From Archangium violaceum (GTDB lineage: Bacteria; Myxococcota; Myxococcia; Myxococcales; Myxococcaceae): DNA of 64,000 bases. A model generated the notes under the pieces. The model had not been told where the DNA came from and did no database searches. It saw nothing but the letters and a program-made list of their open reading frames with translations. This document shows, piece after piece, positions 16,789 through 26,289 of this stretch (position 1 is its first letter; every line of letters starts with the position of its first letter). A program made the position numbers and the translations under genes. The DNA lies in assembly GCF_016859125.1 (NCBI RefSeq), contig NZ_CP069338.1:12613855-12677854 (forward strand), written 5' to 3'.

Positions 16789-17556
16789 TCAGCGCTTGGA
16801 CTTCGCCTTCCTGGTCGTCGCGGCCTCCTCGGCCTCGCGGCGGCGGTAGCTTTCGCCTTCGATAGCGAGGACGTCCGCGTGGTGGATGACGCGGTCAATC
16901 AGCGCGGTGGCGCACGCGGCGTTGGGGAAGATGGTCGGCCAGTCCGAAAACGCCAGATTCGTGGTCATCACCAATGAGCGTTGTTCATACCTGCGCGCCA
17001 CGACTTGAAAGAGGAGGTCCGCGTTGCGCGCGTCGTAGGCGAGGTAGCCCATCTCGTCGATGACGAGCAGGCTGGTGCGGCTGGTGTAGTGGCGCAGGCG
17101 GCGGTCCAGTGCGCGGCTGGTGTCCTGGGCACCCAGGTCGAGCAGCAACTGGGAGGCGGTGACGAAGAGAGCGGAGTGCCCCTTGAGGACGGCCTGGTGG
17201 GCAATGTTCTGCGCTATCATGGTCTTGCCCAGTCCCTGCGGCGCGACGATGACGACGTTGCGCGCGCCCTCCAGGAAGTCCAGACGCAGGGCGGACTCGA
17301 CGGCCTCGCGGTCAATCTTCCTGGGCCATCCCCAGTCGTAGTCCGCCATGGGCTTGAAGCGGCCAAGGCGGCTGCGAGACAGGCGCCGCTCGAGACTTCT
17401 GCGGCCGCGTTCCTTCTGCTCCTCGTCGGCCAGGTGCTCCAGCAGCTCGGTAGCGCCCCATCTGGCCTTGGTGGCGCGGGCGATGAGGTCCGAGAGGCCC
17501 TGAGAGGTGGCGTGCAGCCCGAGGGAGGCCAGGCGGTCAGCGAGTGGAGTGGTCAT
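16789..17556 (-). CDS. istB: IstB-like ATP-binding transposition helper
   Basis: 255 residues from ATG 17556, which overlaps the end of istA (the usual IS21 coupling). In-frame codons further upstream belong to istA territory. An N-terminal helical region is followed by an AAA+ core: Walker A APQGLGKT (~100), Walker B LLVIDEMGYL (~165) and the sensor region LVMTTNLAFSDW. IstB assists the IstA transposase in target selection and strand transfer. The Walker A motif departs slightly from the usual GPPGxGKT. The gene is intact, but its istA partner is truncated. Confidence 0.88.
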   Translation of the reverse strand: MTTPLADRLASLGLHATSQGLSDLIARATKARWGATELLEHLADEEQKERGRRSLERRLSRSRLGRFKPMADYDWGWPRKIDREAVESALRLDFLEGARNVVIVAPQGLGKTMIAQNIAHQAVLKGHSALFVTASQLLLDLGAQDTSRALDRRLRHYTSRTSLLVIDEMGYLAYDARNADLLFQVVARRYEQRSLVMTTNLAFSDWPTIFPNAACATALIDRVIHHADVLAIEGESYRRREAEEAATTRKAKSKR

Positions 17557-18573
17557 CGGAGGAGTCCTTGTCGAGGAGGCGGTCGTAGTCGGCGAGGGAG
17601 TGGGGGCGGGTACGGGAGGCGGCGATGCGCGGGTCATCCGGCAGCACCACGGTGAGGGGTGGAGGCTGACGCTGGCGGCGAGCGCGCTGCTCCAGCAGGT
17701 GGGCCACGGCGTGGGCGCTCACCGCCCCCTTGCGCAGGGCCTCGGCGAGGGCCTCATCCAGGGCACGTGCGCCGTGGAGCTCCAGCAACTTCAGCAACTG
17801 CGCCGTGTGGTGTGAGAGCGAGACGTCGCGCTGAGCGAGGGCGGCGAGGAAGCCCTCCGCCTGCTGGCAGGAGGCGCGCAGCAAGTCCCGGCCGCGCAGC
17901 TCGTGCGCGCGGGCCTTGGCGTCGGCGAGGGCGGCGAGGTGGCCGGGCTGCTCCAGGGTGCGGCCCTTCTCGAAGCAGCGCGGATGGGAGGCCACCTCCT
18001 CGGTGCCGTCCAGCACGCGCACGCGTGTCTCGGAGGCCACGAGGGTGAGGGGCTTCTTCACCAGGGTGTGTGGAATGGAGTAGTCGTTGGAGTCGAAGCG
18101 CACGTAGGGCGTCTTGCCGGAGGCGACGGGGCGCACCACGTCCGTGGGAAACGGGTGGGCGGGCATGGGCAGCAGCCGCGGGCGCTCCTCCTCGAGGGCC
18201 GTGGCGACGGTGCGCCCGGTGACATCGCCGGGCAATTGGCGCGCGTGGGCCACCTCGGCCGTCCACCGCGCCGCTTGAGCGTTGAGGTCATCCACGCCGC
18301 TGAAGGTGCGCGCGGCGAAGAAGGAGTCGCGCAGGTAGCGGATGGTGCGCTCCACCTTGCCCTTCTCATTGCCGCGGTAGGGGGCACAGGGCTTGGGGGC
18401 GAAGTGGTAGTGGCCGGCCAATTCCAGCAGGCGCGGGTGGAAGCGGATGGCGTCGCCGGCGCGCTCGAGCACCACGGACTTCAAGTTGTCGTACAGCAGC
18501 GCGCGCGGCACGCCCCCCAGCGCCTGGAAGGCCAGCACGTGGCCCTTGAGGAAGCTCTCCAGCGTCATGTCGA
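17537..18573 (-). pseudogene. istA: IstA transposase, N-terminal half missing
   Basis: The C-terminal ~340 residues of an IS21 transposase: LLYDNLKSVVLERA with the second catalytic Asp, then RGNEKGKVERTIRYLRDSFF with the catalytic Glu, the DUF-like NDYSIPHTLVKKPL region and a C-terminal helical tail. The N-terminal helix-turn-helix and the first catalytic Asp are absent. At 18574 the reading frame passes into the end of a T transposon and continues as meaningless codons to 18853. The break coincides exactly with the transposon tip, so T insertion or T-mediated recombination removed the 5' half. Confidence 0.85.
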
Positions 18574-18968
18574 GTGTTACCGCGCACGCTTGTTGATGGA
18601 GATTTGGACCGGCTGGTTGATGGGCATCGACGAAGATGAGCGGGTCCGGAGCAGGCTGCTTGATGGACATCAACGAGGATGAGCGGACATGGAGCAGGCT
18701 CGGTGATGGAGCCATCATGTTGCATGCGCGCGGGGAGGACACGGCTGATGAGGGGCTGTGGCCAGGGCGAGTCCATCTGGTGCGCTGCTTCTGGCGTTGG
18801 GCTCGCACCGGCTTGGGGCCGACGGCCTCGGCGTATCGTTCAGGCCGTGGCACCGGCCGGTGCCGTCAGGCGCTCCCGCCAGCCAGGGGGCGGGCAGCGG
18901 CCGCAGACCGCGGAGCACGAGTCAGACTCCATGCCGTGAGGGTCGAGCGCATGTGCTGCCTCCGGTGA

Positions 18969-18998
18969 GGCCCTGTCGGCCCCAGGGCCGACAGGGCC
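18969..18998. repeat. Perfect hairpin inside T1
   Basis: GGCCCTGTCGGCCC and GGGCCGACAGGGCC form a 14-bp stem with a short loop. The equivalent position in T3 (59085-59131) has a related 17-bp stem right after the ATPase stop, so this is probably the transposon operon's terminator. Confidence 0.5.
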
Positions 18999-19100
18999 TG
19001 GGGGCAGGGCATACCTCCAGCGTGCCCGGCCGGGAGCGGACCGGGAAGGGGACTTGTCGGGTGGGTGAAGCTGTCGAGCCCTGGGCCTGGGGCCTGTCCC

Positions 19101-19822
19101 TCACTGAGCGCGCGCGGCGCCCATGAACGCCAGCACACTCAGCGGTGGGGAGGGAGCGGCGGGCGGGGCGTAGCCGGCCACGACGCTGGCGACGTGGGCG
19201 GCAGCCTGACGCGGGCGCCAGTGCGGCGGCCAGGGGCGCATGGCGTGCACCTGTGCGAGCAGCTGCCCCTGGTGCACGGCCTGCAGCCAGCGCAGCGGCG
19301 TGCGCCAGCGCCCGGCTTCACTGGCGCCTGTGTGATTCCAGGGGTTGACCAGGCGGCGCACGGCTTCCAGCCCCATCCCCAGCAGCCCCCATAGCGCCAG
19401 GGCCCACGCCATGGCCGCCACCGAGTACAGCCGCCGCCACGTCACTTCCCAAGGCACCACCGTGCACGTGCCACCGCACGCCAGGCAGCGGTAGCGCCGC
19501 ACCTGCACCACCCGCACCTGCGCCTGCTGCCCGGGTTGGGCAGGGCCTCGCACCTGACGGCTGCGCGTGCCATGCCCCTGCAACACCATGCCGCCCCCAC
19601 CGGCCGGCTGGCCGCTCCACACCTCGGGCATTGCCCCGGCCGTGCCGCTTCCACGCTCGGCAGGGCCTTTGCCCACCTGTCCACTCCCACCCGACTACGC
19701 ACCAGCTGCTGACGGCCTGCTGTCTGCTTCTCCATCGCCTCTGGCGGAGCCTGGGGCCTTGGCCTGTACCTGCCCCTGTTTCTCTTCCCCCTCCCTCGCC
19801 GGGCCGTCGGGGACGGCTTCAT
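19101..19822 (-). pseudogene. T1 zinc-ribbon protein gene, frameshifted
   Basis: Two overlapping minus-strand frames join near 19605 to give a protein homologous to the first genes of T2 and T3: a CPRCGAA knuckle, the GHG segment, RRYRCLACGGTCTVVP, then a hydrophobic AMAWALALWGLLGMG stretch and RRLVNPWNHTG. One base is gained or lost in a G-rich run at the junction. I associate this layout with the DUF6431 zinc-ribbon family found next to DDE transposase and ExeA-type ATPase genes. Its role in transposition is unknown. Confidence 0.65.
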
Positions 19823-19986
19823 GCCGTTTCAGCTCCGCCCTCCTCGGCTCCTCCTACTTCGGCCGTCAGGCGCTGACCCGAACCTGTTGGGTGATGGGGC
19901 GCACCACGACCCGGGCCCCCTTTCCATCATCCAGTCGGTCCGATTCCGGGCCGATCTCCCCCATCTACGCTGCGCGGTAACAGGCG

Positions 19987-20637
19987 GTGCGCGCGTGCAA
20001 TGCCCACTCGCCCCAGGCCATGGTGCTGCTCGCCCTTTTCGGCACCGACGCCGACACGGCCCTGCTGGTGGACATGTTGGGGACTCAGGAGATGCGCCCG
20101 CATGCCCTCTGGGCCCTGGGCTTCAGTGGGCGCCTCGGGGCCATGGAGGCCTGTCTCGCGCTTCTGGAGGACCCCCTGGCGGCACGGCTGGCCGGGGAAG
20201 CCTTCTCGGCCATGACGGGCCTCCAGTTGGAGGGCCCCTATGCCCTCCCTCCCGGGGAGCAACCCGAAGGAGCGCCGCTGCCACCCGAGCAGCAGGAGGA
20301 CCTGGATGCCGACCTGGTGCCCAAACCCGAGGATGACCTGCCCTGGCCGTGCATTGGTGCGGTGAGGTACTGGTGGAAGGAGGCCCGCCCTCGCTTCCAT
20401 GCGGAGCGGCGCTACCTGAACGGCCAGCCCCTTGAGGGGCCCGCACTGCTGGAGGCCCTCACGCACGGCCCCATGCGGCGCCGGCACGTGCTGGCACGCG
20501 AGTGGGCCATTCGCAGCAAGGGCCGGTACCGCATTCCCACCCGGGCCTTCACCCTGCGCCAATGGGCGGCGCTGGCCCAGGCCCGGGCGGGCTGCGCACA
20601 CCTGAGCCTTCTGCCCCTGGAGCGCACGCTGCGCTGA
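19987..20637 (+). pseudogene. TIGR02270-family protein, N-terminus lost at T1
   Basis: The C-terminal 216 residues of a ~400-residue TIGR02270 protein: HEAT-like helices (MVLLALFGTDADTALLVDML), an acidic PPEQQEDLDADLVPKPEDD linker and a conserved tail (RYLNGQPLEGPALLEAL, GPMRRRHVLAREWAIRS). The frame enters directly from the T1 tip, so the annotated GTG at 19987 is not the true start. In myxobacteria this gene usually opens a type VI secretion accessory operon of the kind that follows here (DUF2169, ketosynthase-like, PAAR-like). Probably non-functional. Confidence 0.8.
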
Positions 20638-20651
20638 CGCGAGGAGACGCC

Positions 20652-21776
20652 ATGCAAATCAGCGAGAACACGACGGGCATGTCCGCGGGCCTCACCGTGG
20701 CGACGGACGCCGGGGCCCGAGAGCACTGCGTCGTCGCCGTCAAGGGCACCTTCCGCATGAACGGCTCCGGCGAACCCCAACTGGCGGACGTGCAACGTCC
20801 GGTGGCCTACACGGACGAGCACCATGGGGCCCCCGAAACGACGAGCCTCCTCCGGGAGAATGACTTCGCATTGACGAAGCCCCTGGTGGACGTCCTCGTG
20901 CAGGGCCACGCCGTCGCACCCCACGGGCGCGCGACGGAGGCGATGTTGGTGCGCGTGGAGATGCCGGGCCGGCACAAGGACCTCCGCGTTATGGGAGACC
21001 GCCATTGGGACAAGGGGCTGATGGGCGTGAAGCCCACGCCTCCCAAGCTCTTTGTCCGCATGCCCCTGCGCTACGAGCTCGCCTTCGGCGGAGTGGATAC
21101 CTCCCACCCGGAGCCGAAGCACCACGGTGCGGAGCTGCGCAACCCGGTGGGCCGGGGCTTCCGGCAGAACCCTCGCGCCGCGGATGCGGTGGGGACGCCA
21201 CTGCCCAACCTGGAGCACCCCCGGCACTTCCTGGACAGGTGGGATGGAAAGACAGTGCCGGTGGGCTTCGGCCCGGTGGGCCGTGGCTGGCAGCCTCGCC
21301 TCGCCCACGCCGGCACCTACGACGAGCGCTGGCTGGCGGAAGACTACCCCTTCCTTCCCCGGGACTTCAGCCCGCGCTACTTCCAGTGCGCGCCCGAGGA
21401 CCAGCAACTGCCGGCCCTGCGCGGCGGCGACGTGTTCCGCTGCCTGGGCCTCACCGAGTCCGGCCCCTGGACGGTGACGCTGCCGCGCCTCCAGGTGCCT
21501 GTGGCCTTCCGCTTCCGCGAGTCCGACGTCAGCGCCGAGGCAAGAATAGACACGGTGCTGCTCGACGCGGACGCGCGCGAGGTGGTGGTGACGTGGCGGG
21601 CCACCGTGCCGCTGGGCAAGAAGCTCTCTCACCTACGCGAGGTGCAGGTGGGCGTGCCACGCCCGAGCGCAAAGGAAGGGCCGGTGCGGTACCTGCGCGG
21701 CAAGCCCTACTTCCGAGGGCTGGGCGCGCTGGTCTCCTGGAGGCAGCGCCCGCGGCGGACGGGAGGGGCGTCATGA
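20652..21776 (+). CDS. DUF2169 protein (type VI effector-loading factor)
   Basis: 374 residues from ATG 20652, which follows GAGGAG at 6 bases. It opens MQISENTTGMSAGLTVATD and carries the family hallmarks VVAVKGTFRM, DFALTKPLVDVLVQG and the YELAFGGVD motif (~135). DUF2169 proteins are encoded beside PAAR-like DUF4150 effectors and VgrG genes; in Agrobacterium one such protein is required to load the Tde2 effector on the spike. A similar adaptor role for the PAAR-like toxin two genes downstream is inference. The stop overlaps the next start (ATGA). Intact. Confidence 0.85.
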   Translation: MQISENTTGMSAGLTVATDAGAREHCVVAVKGTFRMNGSGEPQLADVQRPVAYTDEHHGAPETTSLLRENDFALTKPLVDVLVQGHAVAPHGRATEAMLVRVEMPGRHKDLRVMGDRHWDKGLMGVKPTPPKLFVRMPLRYELAFGGVDTSHPEPKHHGAELRNPVGRGFRQNPRAADAVGTPLPNLEHPRHFLDRWDGKTVPVGFGPVGRGWQPRLAHAGTYDERWLAEDYPFLPRDFSPRYFQCAPEDQQLPALRGGDVFRCLGLTESGPWTVTLPRLQVPVAFRFRESDVSAEARIDTVLLDADAREVVVTWRATVPLGKKLSHLREVQVGVPRPSAKEGPVRYLRGKPYFRGLGALVSWRQRPRRTGGAS

Positions 21777-22837
21777 GCGCCACGCCCCTGTGCGTCGCCG
21801 CCGCGGGCATGGCCTGCCCGCTGGGACTGAGCGCCGAGTCGGCCGGTGCCGCCCTGCGTGCGCGGATGAATCGCTTCAAGCGGAGCCGCTACCACGACGA
21901 CGACGGGGCGCCCATGGTCCTCTCGGAGTTGTCGACGCTCGCCCCTGAGTTGCGGCGTGAGGAGCGCGTCCTGGGGCTGCTGGGCATGGCAGTGGCAAGC
22001 GCCGTGCGGGGCCTCGAGGGAGCCGAGCTCGCCCACCTGCCCTTGCTGGTGGGCACGTCCACCCCGAAGCGTCCAGGCGGCGTCCCGGAGGTATTCCCCC
22101 GGGCACTCGAGCACCTTGGGCAGGCCCATGGGCTTCGCCTGGAGGGCACCTTGTCTCGAAGTCTGGCCCAGGGGAATACGGCAGGACTCCGGGCGCTCGC
22201 CGAAGCCCGGCTCCTGCTGGCCCGGCACCCGCGGCTTCCCGGCTGCCTGGTGGCCGCGGTGGATAGCTTCATCAACGCCTCGAGTCTCGACGGACTGCTG
22301 CGGCAGGGGAGGCTGCTGCGCCCGGACAACTCGGACGGAGTCATTCCCGGCGAGGCCGCCGCCTGCCTCCTGGTGACGCGCAGGCCGCGTCGCGACGACG
22401 CATGCCCCCTGCGACTGGCGGGCCTCGGCTTCGGCCAGGAGCGGGCCACGCTGCAGTCGGACGAGCCGCTGCGCGGGCTGGGCCTTGCGCAGGCCTACCG
22501 GGAAGCCCTGGCTGAGGGCGGGGTGGACGTCGCTGAGGTGGACTTCCGCGTCGCTGACGCCTCCGGCGAGGGCTATGGCTTCAAGGAGCTCTCCCTGGCC
22601 CTCTCTCGGCTGCTGCACAAGCGCAGGGAGTCCACGCCGCTGTGGCTTCCGGCGGAGTCCCTGGGGGAGACAGGGGCGGCCTCGGGCCTGGTGGCCCTGG
22701 CGTGGGCCTCGGTGGCCATGCGCCACGGGTATGCGCCCGGCCCCCGAGTCCTCATCTCCACGTCCGACTCGGCCGGGGGGAGAGCAGCGGTACTCTTGCG
22801 CGGTCCTGACACGTACACTCCACGAGGGATGCCCTGA
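21773..22837 (+). CDS. Ketosynthase-like (thiolase-fold) protein of the type VI accessory cluster
   Basis: 354 residues from ATG 21773, overlapping the DUF2169 stop by 4 bases. The fold resembles beta-ketoacyl synthases: LPLLVGTSTPKRPGG, LVAAVDSFINASSLDGLL, a GEAAACLLV strand, EVDFRVADASGEGYGFKE and a C-terminal SLGETGAASGL. At the nucleophile position, where active enzymes have Cys, the sequence reads AQGNTAGL, so it is probably not a condensing enzyme. Proteins of this kind recur between DUF2169 and PAAR genes in myxobacteria; their role in effector handling is unknown. The stop overlaps the next ATG by one base (TGATG). Intact. Confidence 0.78.
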   Translation: MSATPLCVAAAGMACPLGLSAESAGAALRARMNRFKRSRYHDDDGAPMVLSELSTLAPELRREERVLGLLGMAVASAVRGLEGAELAHLPLLVGTSTPKRPGGVPEVFPRALEHLGQAHGLRLEGTLSRSLAQGNTAGLRALAEARLLLARHPRLPGCLVAAVDSFINASSLDGLLRQGRLLRPDNSDGVIPGEAAACLLVTRRPRRDDACPLRLAGLGFGQERATLQSDEPLRGLGLAQAYREALAEGGVDVAEVDFRVADASGEGYGFKELSLALSRLLHKRRESTPLWLPAESLGETGAASGLVALAWASVAMRHGYAPGPRVLISTSDSAGGRAAVLLRGPDTYTPRGMP

Positions 22838-23570
22838 TGAAGGTCTATGCCAATGGCAACGAGGTGGCCTGCGCCGACGGGGACGGGAAGGTGGTGGCGG
22901 CCTTCCCGGACGTGTGCATGAGTCCTCCCCCACCACCCGCGGGGCCGGTACCGGTGCCCTACCCGAACACCTCCTTCTCCCGGGACATGAAGCAGGGCAG
23001 CAAGCGCGTCACCATCAACGGCAAGCCCGTCATGTTGAGGGACCAGTCGTATTACGCGACGTCTCCTCTGGGGAACGAGGCCGCTACCCGCAACTTCGGA
23101 GCGGGCATCATCTCCCATCAGATTACGGGGAAGACGCACTTCATCTCCTGGTCGATGGATGTCCATGTCGAGGGCAAGAATGTCCCGAGGCATATTGACC
23201 TTACGACTTCCAACCACGGCAGCAACGCGAACAACGCCGTCCCCACCCCCAACCTCGCGCAGAGCGCCACGAGCAGTCCGGGCCAGGTCACCTTCAACGC
23301 CTGCCCGTGTTGCAATGGGCCCCTGCACGAGAATCAGAAGGATCCGGTGACGGGGCAACCCTTCGAGACCATTCCGGAGATGGAGTTCTACGGGCGTATC
23401 GCGCAATACCGGATGAATCGACGTGCGGAGATGCAAGGCATCCTCCAGCAGGCTGCGGAGGGCAAGCTTCCGATGCCTCGCTGGGCGAACATGCCCGACC
23501 CGAAGTCCGGCCTGCCCATCAAGGACAACATCATCCGCATGGGAGACGAGTGCGAGCGCGACTTCAAGAA

Positions 23571-23578
23571 GCTCCAGG
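23571..23578. repeat. IS66 target-site duplication, left copy
   Basis: GCTCCAGG directly precedes the IS66 end GTAACCGTTCACC and is repeated at 26922-26929. Eight-base duplications are typical of IS66. Confidence 0.85.
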
Positions 23579-24551
23579 GTAACCGTTCACCGCCTTGGCC
23601 TGGTTGAAGAGGAGCCGGGCACGAGGTGACCGGAGACGTGGTGCTGGACAAGAGGACGTCTGGCGTGGTGTAGCCAGGGCATGGTGCAGGTGGATGCCCG
23701 AGACGTGCAGATAGCGCAGCTGGAGAAGAGGCTGGAAGCAGCGCTGGAGCGTATCGCGCAGCTGGAGGAGGAGAATGCGAAGCTGCGCGAGGAGAATGCG
23801 AAGCTGCGCGAGGAGAATCGACAGCTCAAGGAGCGGCTGGGGCTCAACTCGAGCAACTCCTCCAAGTCACCCTCCTCGGATGCACCCGGCACCCGGCGCC
23901 AGCGCAAGAGGCCCACGGGCCGGCGTCCCGGGGGCCAGCCTGGACACAAGAAGCATGAGCGCGCGCTGCTGCCGCCCGAGCAGGTGCAGCACGTCGTGGA
24001 GTTGGTGCCCCAGGAGTGCAGGGGTTGCAAGCGACGGCTGCGGGGGCAGGACAGCGCGCCCCGGCGGCATCAGGTGGTGGAGGTGCCGCCCCTGTCGGCC
24101 ATTGTCACCGAGTACCGCTGCCATGCACTGCAGTGCCCTGACTGCGGGGTAGTGACTCGAGGGGAGGTGCCCGCGCATGCGCGCAGCGTCTTCGGCGACC
24201 GGCTCGCGGCGCTCGCCTCGTTGCTGGTGGGTAAGTACCGCCTGTCCAAACGACTGGTGAAGGACGCCTTGTCGGACATGCTGGGTGTGGAGTTGTCGGT
24301 GGGCAGCGTCAGCAACCTGGAGGGTGAAATCTCGCAGGCGCTCGCGCCAGCGACGGCCGAAGCCCTTGCCTCCGTACGCGCCTCGGAGGCGGTCAACGCC
24401 GACGAGACGGGATTCACGCAGGGACGAGAGGGTGGCCGGGCCGCTCGCGCCTGGCTGTGGGTGGTGGCCACGGCGCTGGTGGTGGTGTTCCACATCGCCA
24501 CAAGCCGCGGCGGCAAGGTGGCCCGCCAGTTGCTCGGCGCGGACTTCTCAG

Positions 24552-26289
24552 CCCACCATATTCGCGACGACTGGCTCAAGACATGCATGAAGGCTGAGGT
24601 CGAGCGCGTTGGGTTGAGTTATCGGGCACAAGGCAGAGGAAGCCCGCCCCGGGGCAGCGGGTAGCAAGCAGGAGGAGATGGAGAGGGGAGTGGGGAGAGT
24701 GCGACACGTGAGCTGCAATTGACTCCAGGCAGCTACGTGATTTGCGCTGTGCTCAGCGAGCCCAGCTTCGTCCACAGCTTCTGCCAGAGGCTGGCCGACT
24801 CCCGGCCAATGACCAGCACCACTCTTCTGGCGTGTAACAGCACCCGCGCGGCTACTTTGAGCACCCGCTCGCGCACACGGAGCAGCCCCAGCCCTCGCCC
24901 GTGGCCTGCTCCATCAGCACGCGCGCGGCGTGCACCAGGTTGTAGGCCAGGGCATTGAGCAACAGGCGTACCTCGTTGTTGGCGAAGGCGTCGATGGACA
25001 CCGCGCGCTGGACGGGCGGCTGCCCCCGGTACTTGGACTTGGGCCGTCTGGCCGAGGAGAGCGCCGGGGCCAGCACGTCCATGAGCTCTCCGAAGTGGCC
25101 CTCCGCCGTGCCGCGTTGGCGGTAGTGCTCCAGCAGCGCCTGTGCCGGCATCTGCTCCTTGCTCCAGCTCGTCACCAGCCAGAAGGCGTGCGGGAAGAGC
25201 TCGTCCTTCCTCTCCAGCACTACCAACACCACGCGCCGCGCACGGCTCCAGCCCTGCGCCTGGTACTCCCATTCGTACAGGTGGGTGCCCGGCTCCCCTG
25301 CGGCACTCCCGAATTCATGAAGCGCGGCAGCGCCGCCTCCCGCTGCAACACGCTGGTGTTGCGCACGCGCGCCACGTAGGGCGTGCCTCGCTCCTCCAGC
25401 TTCGCCAGCAGCTTCTCCTCGGGAAAGCCCGCGTCGAAGCGCACCGCCGCCACCTCACACACCTCCTTCTCCACTCGCCCCAGCAACTCGTCGATGAATT
25501 CCAGCGCTCCATTGGCGCTGTGCACGTTTCCTCGCGCAACCTCACGTCCAGCAGGTCTCCCGTCTCGGCCAGACTGGCGACAATCGGGTGGTACATGCGT
25601 ACTCCGTAGTGCCCGTTGTACGCGCTGCCCTCCTGGTGCCCATGCACCTCCACCGGCAACCCGTCCACGTCCACCGTCACCTGCTTGAGCTTCTGGCCCT
25701 TGGGCTGCTGCGCCCTCAGCCTCCGCCCCGTCTGCCACACCAGCGCCTCGTGCAGCACCTTCCGGTTTTCCTCTCGCGCCAACATGGCCGTCAGCCGCGA
25801 CAAGGTGGGCTGTGAGGCCAACCCCTCCGCTCCCCCCTCTTTCCCCCTCAGCGGCACGCTGCTCTTGCTGTCCGACACCGCCAACCTCAACGCCGCGTCC
25901 CTCCTGAGCGCGTCCGCGTCGTCGTGGTCTCTCCACCCTTGCCCCAACAGCAGAAGGTCCGTGCGCACCAACTCCCTCAGCGAGTGGGTTATCCGCTTCT
26001 CGTCTCGCGTGTCCGTCAACATCTCCCCCAGCCAGCGCGTCAGCCCCAACCGCTCGTCCACCTCCCTCAGCAGCACCGCACCTGCCTCCGACGTCAACCG
26101 CTCCGCCCTCGCCTCCAGCTTCACGGAGCCGTTGAACTCCAGCCCGAAGTCGTTGAGGATTTCACCCATGACGCGCCTCCTGCCTTGTGGTGGTGGATGT
26201 CTGAACAACACCCCTCTACCACTCGGGAGGTCAGGCGCGTCACCCTCCTTTTCCGGTCATCCTCCTGCACCTCTCGTGAATAAGGCGGG
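24552..26289 (-). mobile_element. IS1380-family element inside IS66
   Basis: Terminal inverted repeats CCCACCATATTCGCGA (24552) and, inverted, CCCGCCTTATTCACGA (ending 26289), flanked by direct CTCAG at 24547-24551 and 26290-26294. It encodes one decayed IS1380 transposase on the minus strand. Clean junctions show that it inserted after IS66 did. Confidence 0.85.
24733..26169 (-). pseudogene. IS1380 transposase with about three frameshifts
   Basis: From ATG 26169 (MGEILNDFGLEFNGSVKLEA) the protein follows the IS1380 pattern (QPTLSRLTAML, VTVDVDGLPVEVHGHQEG, YNGHYGVRMYHPIVAS). The frame must shift near 25530 to reach NGALEFIDELLGRVEKEV and RFDAGFPEEKLLAKLEERG, again near 25310 to reach RRVVLVVLERKDELFPHAFW and ALLEHYRQRGTAEGHFGEL, and again near 24900 to reach the C-terminus. 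All catalytic regions are present in sum, but no single frame holds them. Confidence 0.82.

Larger units (their letters stand above)
16700..18573 (-). mobile_element. IS21-family remnant (istB plus 3' part of istA)
   Basis: Contains overlapping istA and istB genes in the standard order. The istA-distal end near 16700-16740 cuts a toxin gene. The istA-proximal end is lost: at 18574 the sequence switches to the end of a T transposon, so the element lacks one terminus and cannot move by itself. The exact outer end at ~16700 is estimated from the point where toxin coding stops. Confidence 0.72.
18574..19983 (-). mobile_element. T1: internally deleted copy of the T transposon
   Basis: Bounded by GTGTTACCGCGCACGC at 18574 and the inverted GCGCGGTAACAG at 19983. 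The 18574 side carries four spaced copies of a CATCAnCnAGCCTGCTCC-type motif, an iterated transposase-binding arrangement also seen at the right ends of T2 and T3. It keeps a frameshifted zinc-ribbon gene and the terminal hairpin (18969-18998) but has lost the transposase and ATPase genes. It is oriented on the minus strand and lies between a truncated istA and a truncated TIGR02270 gene, i.e. at a rearrangement junction. Confidence 0.72.

Noticed and set aside
15239..16849. Plus-strand frame of 536 codons opposite the toxin
   Set aside because: The toxin, its overlap with the immunity gene and the duplicated backbone are all on the minus strand.
16729..18613. ATTTGGACCGG at both 16729 and 18603 as IS21 terminal repeats
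   Set aside because: The two copies are in the same orientation, not inverted, and the second lies inside the T1 end.
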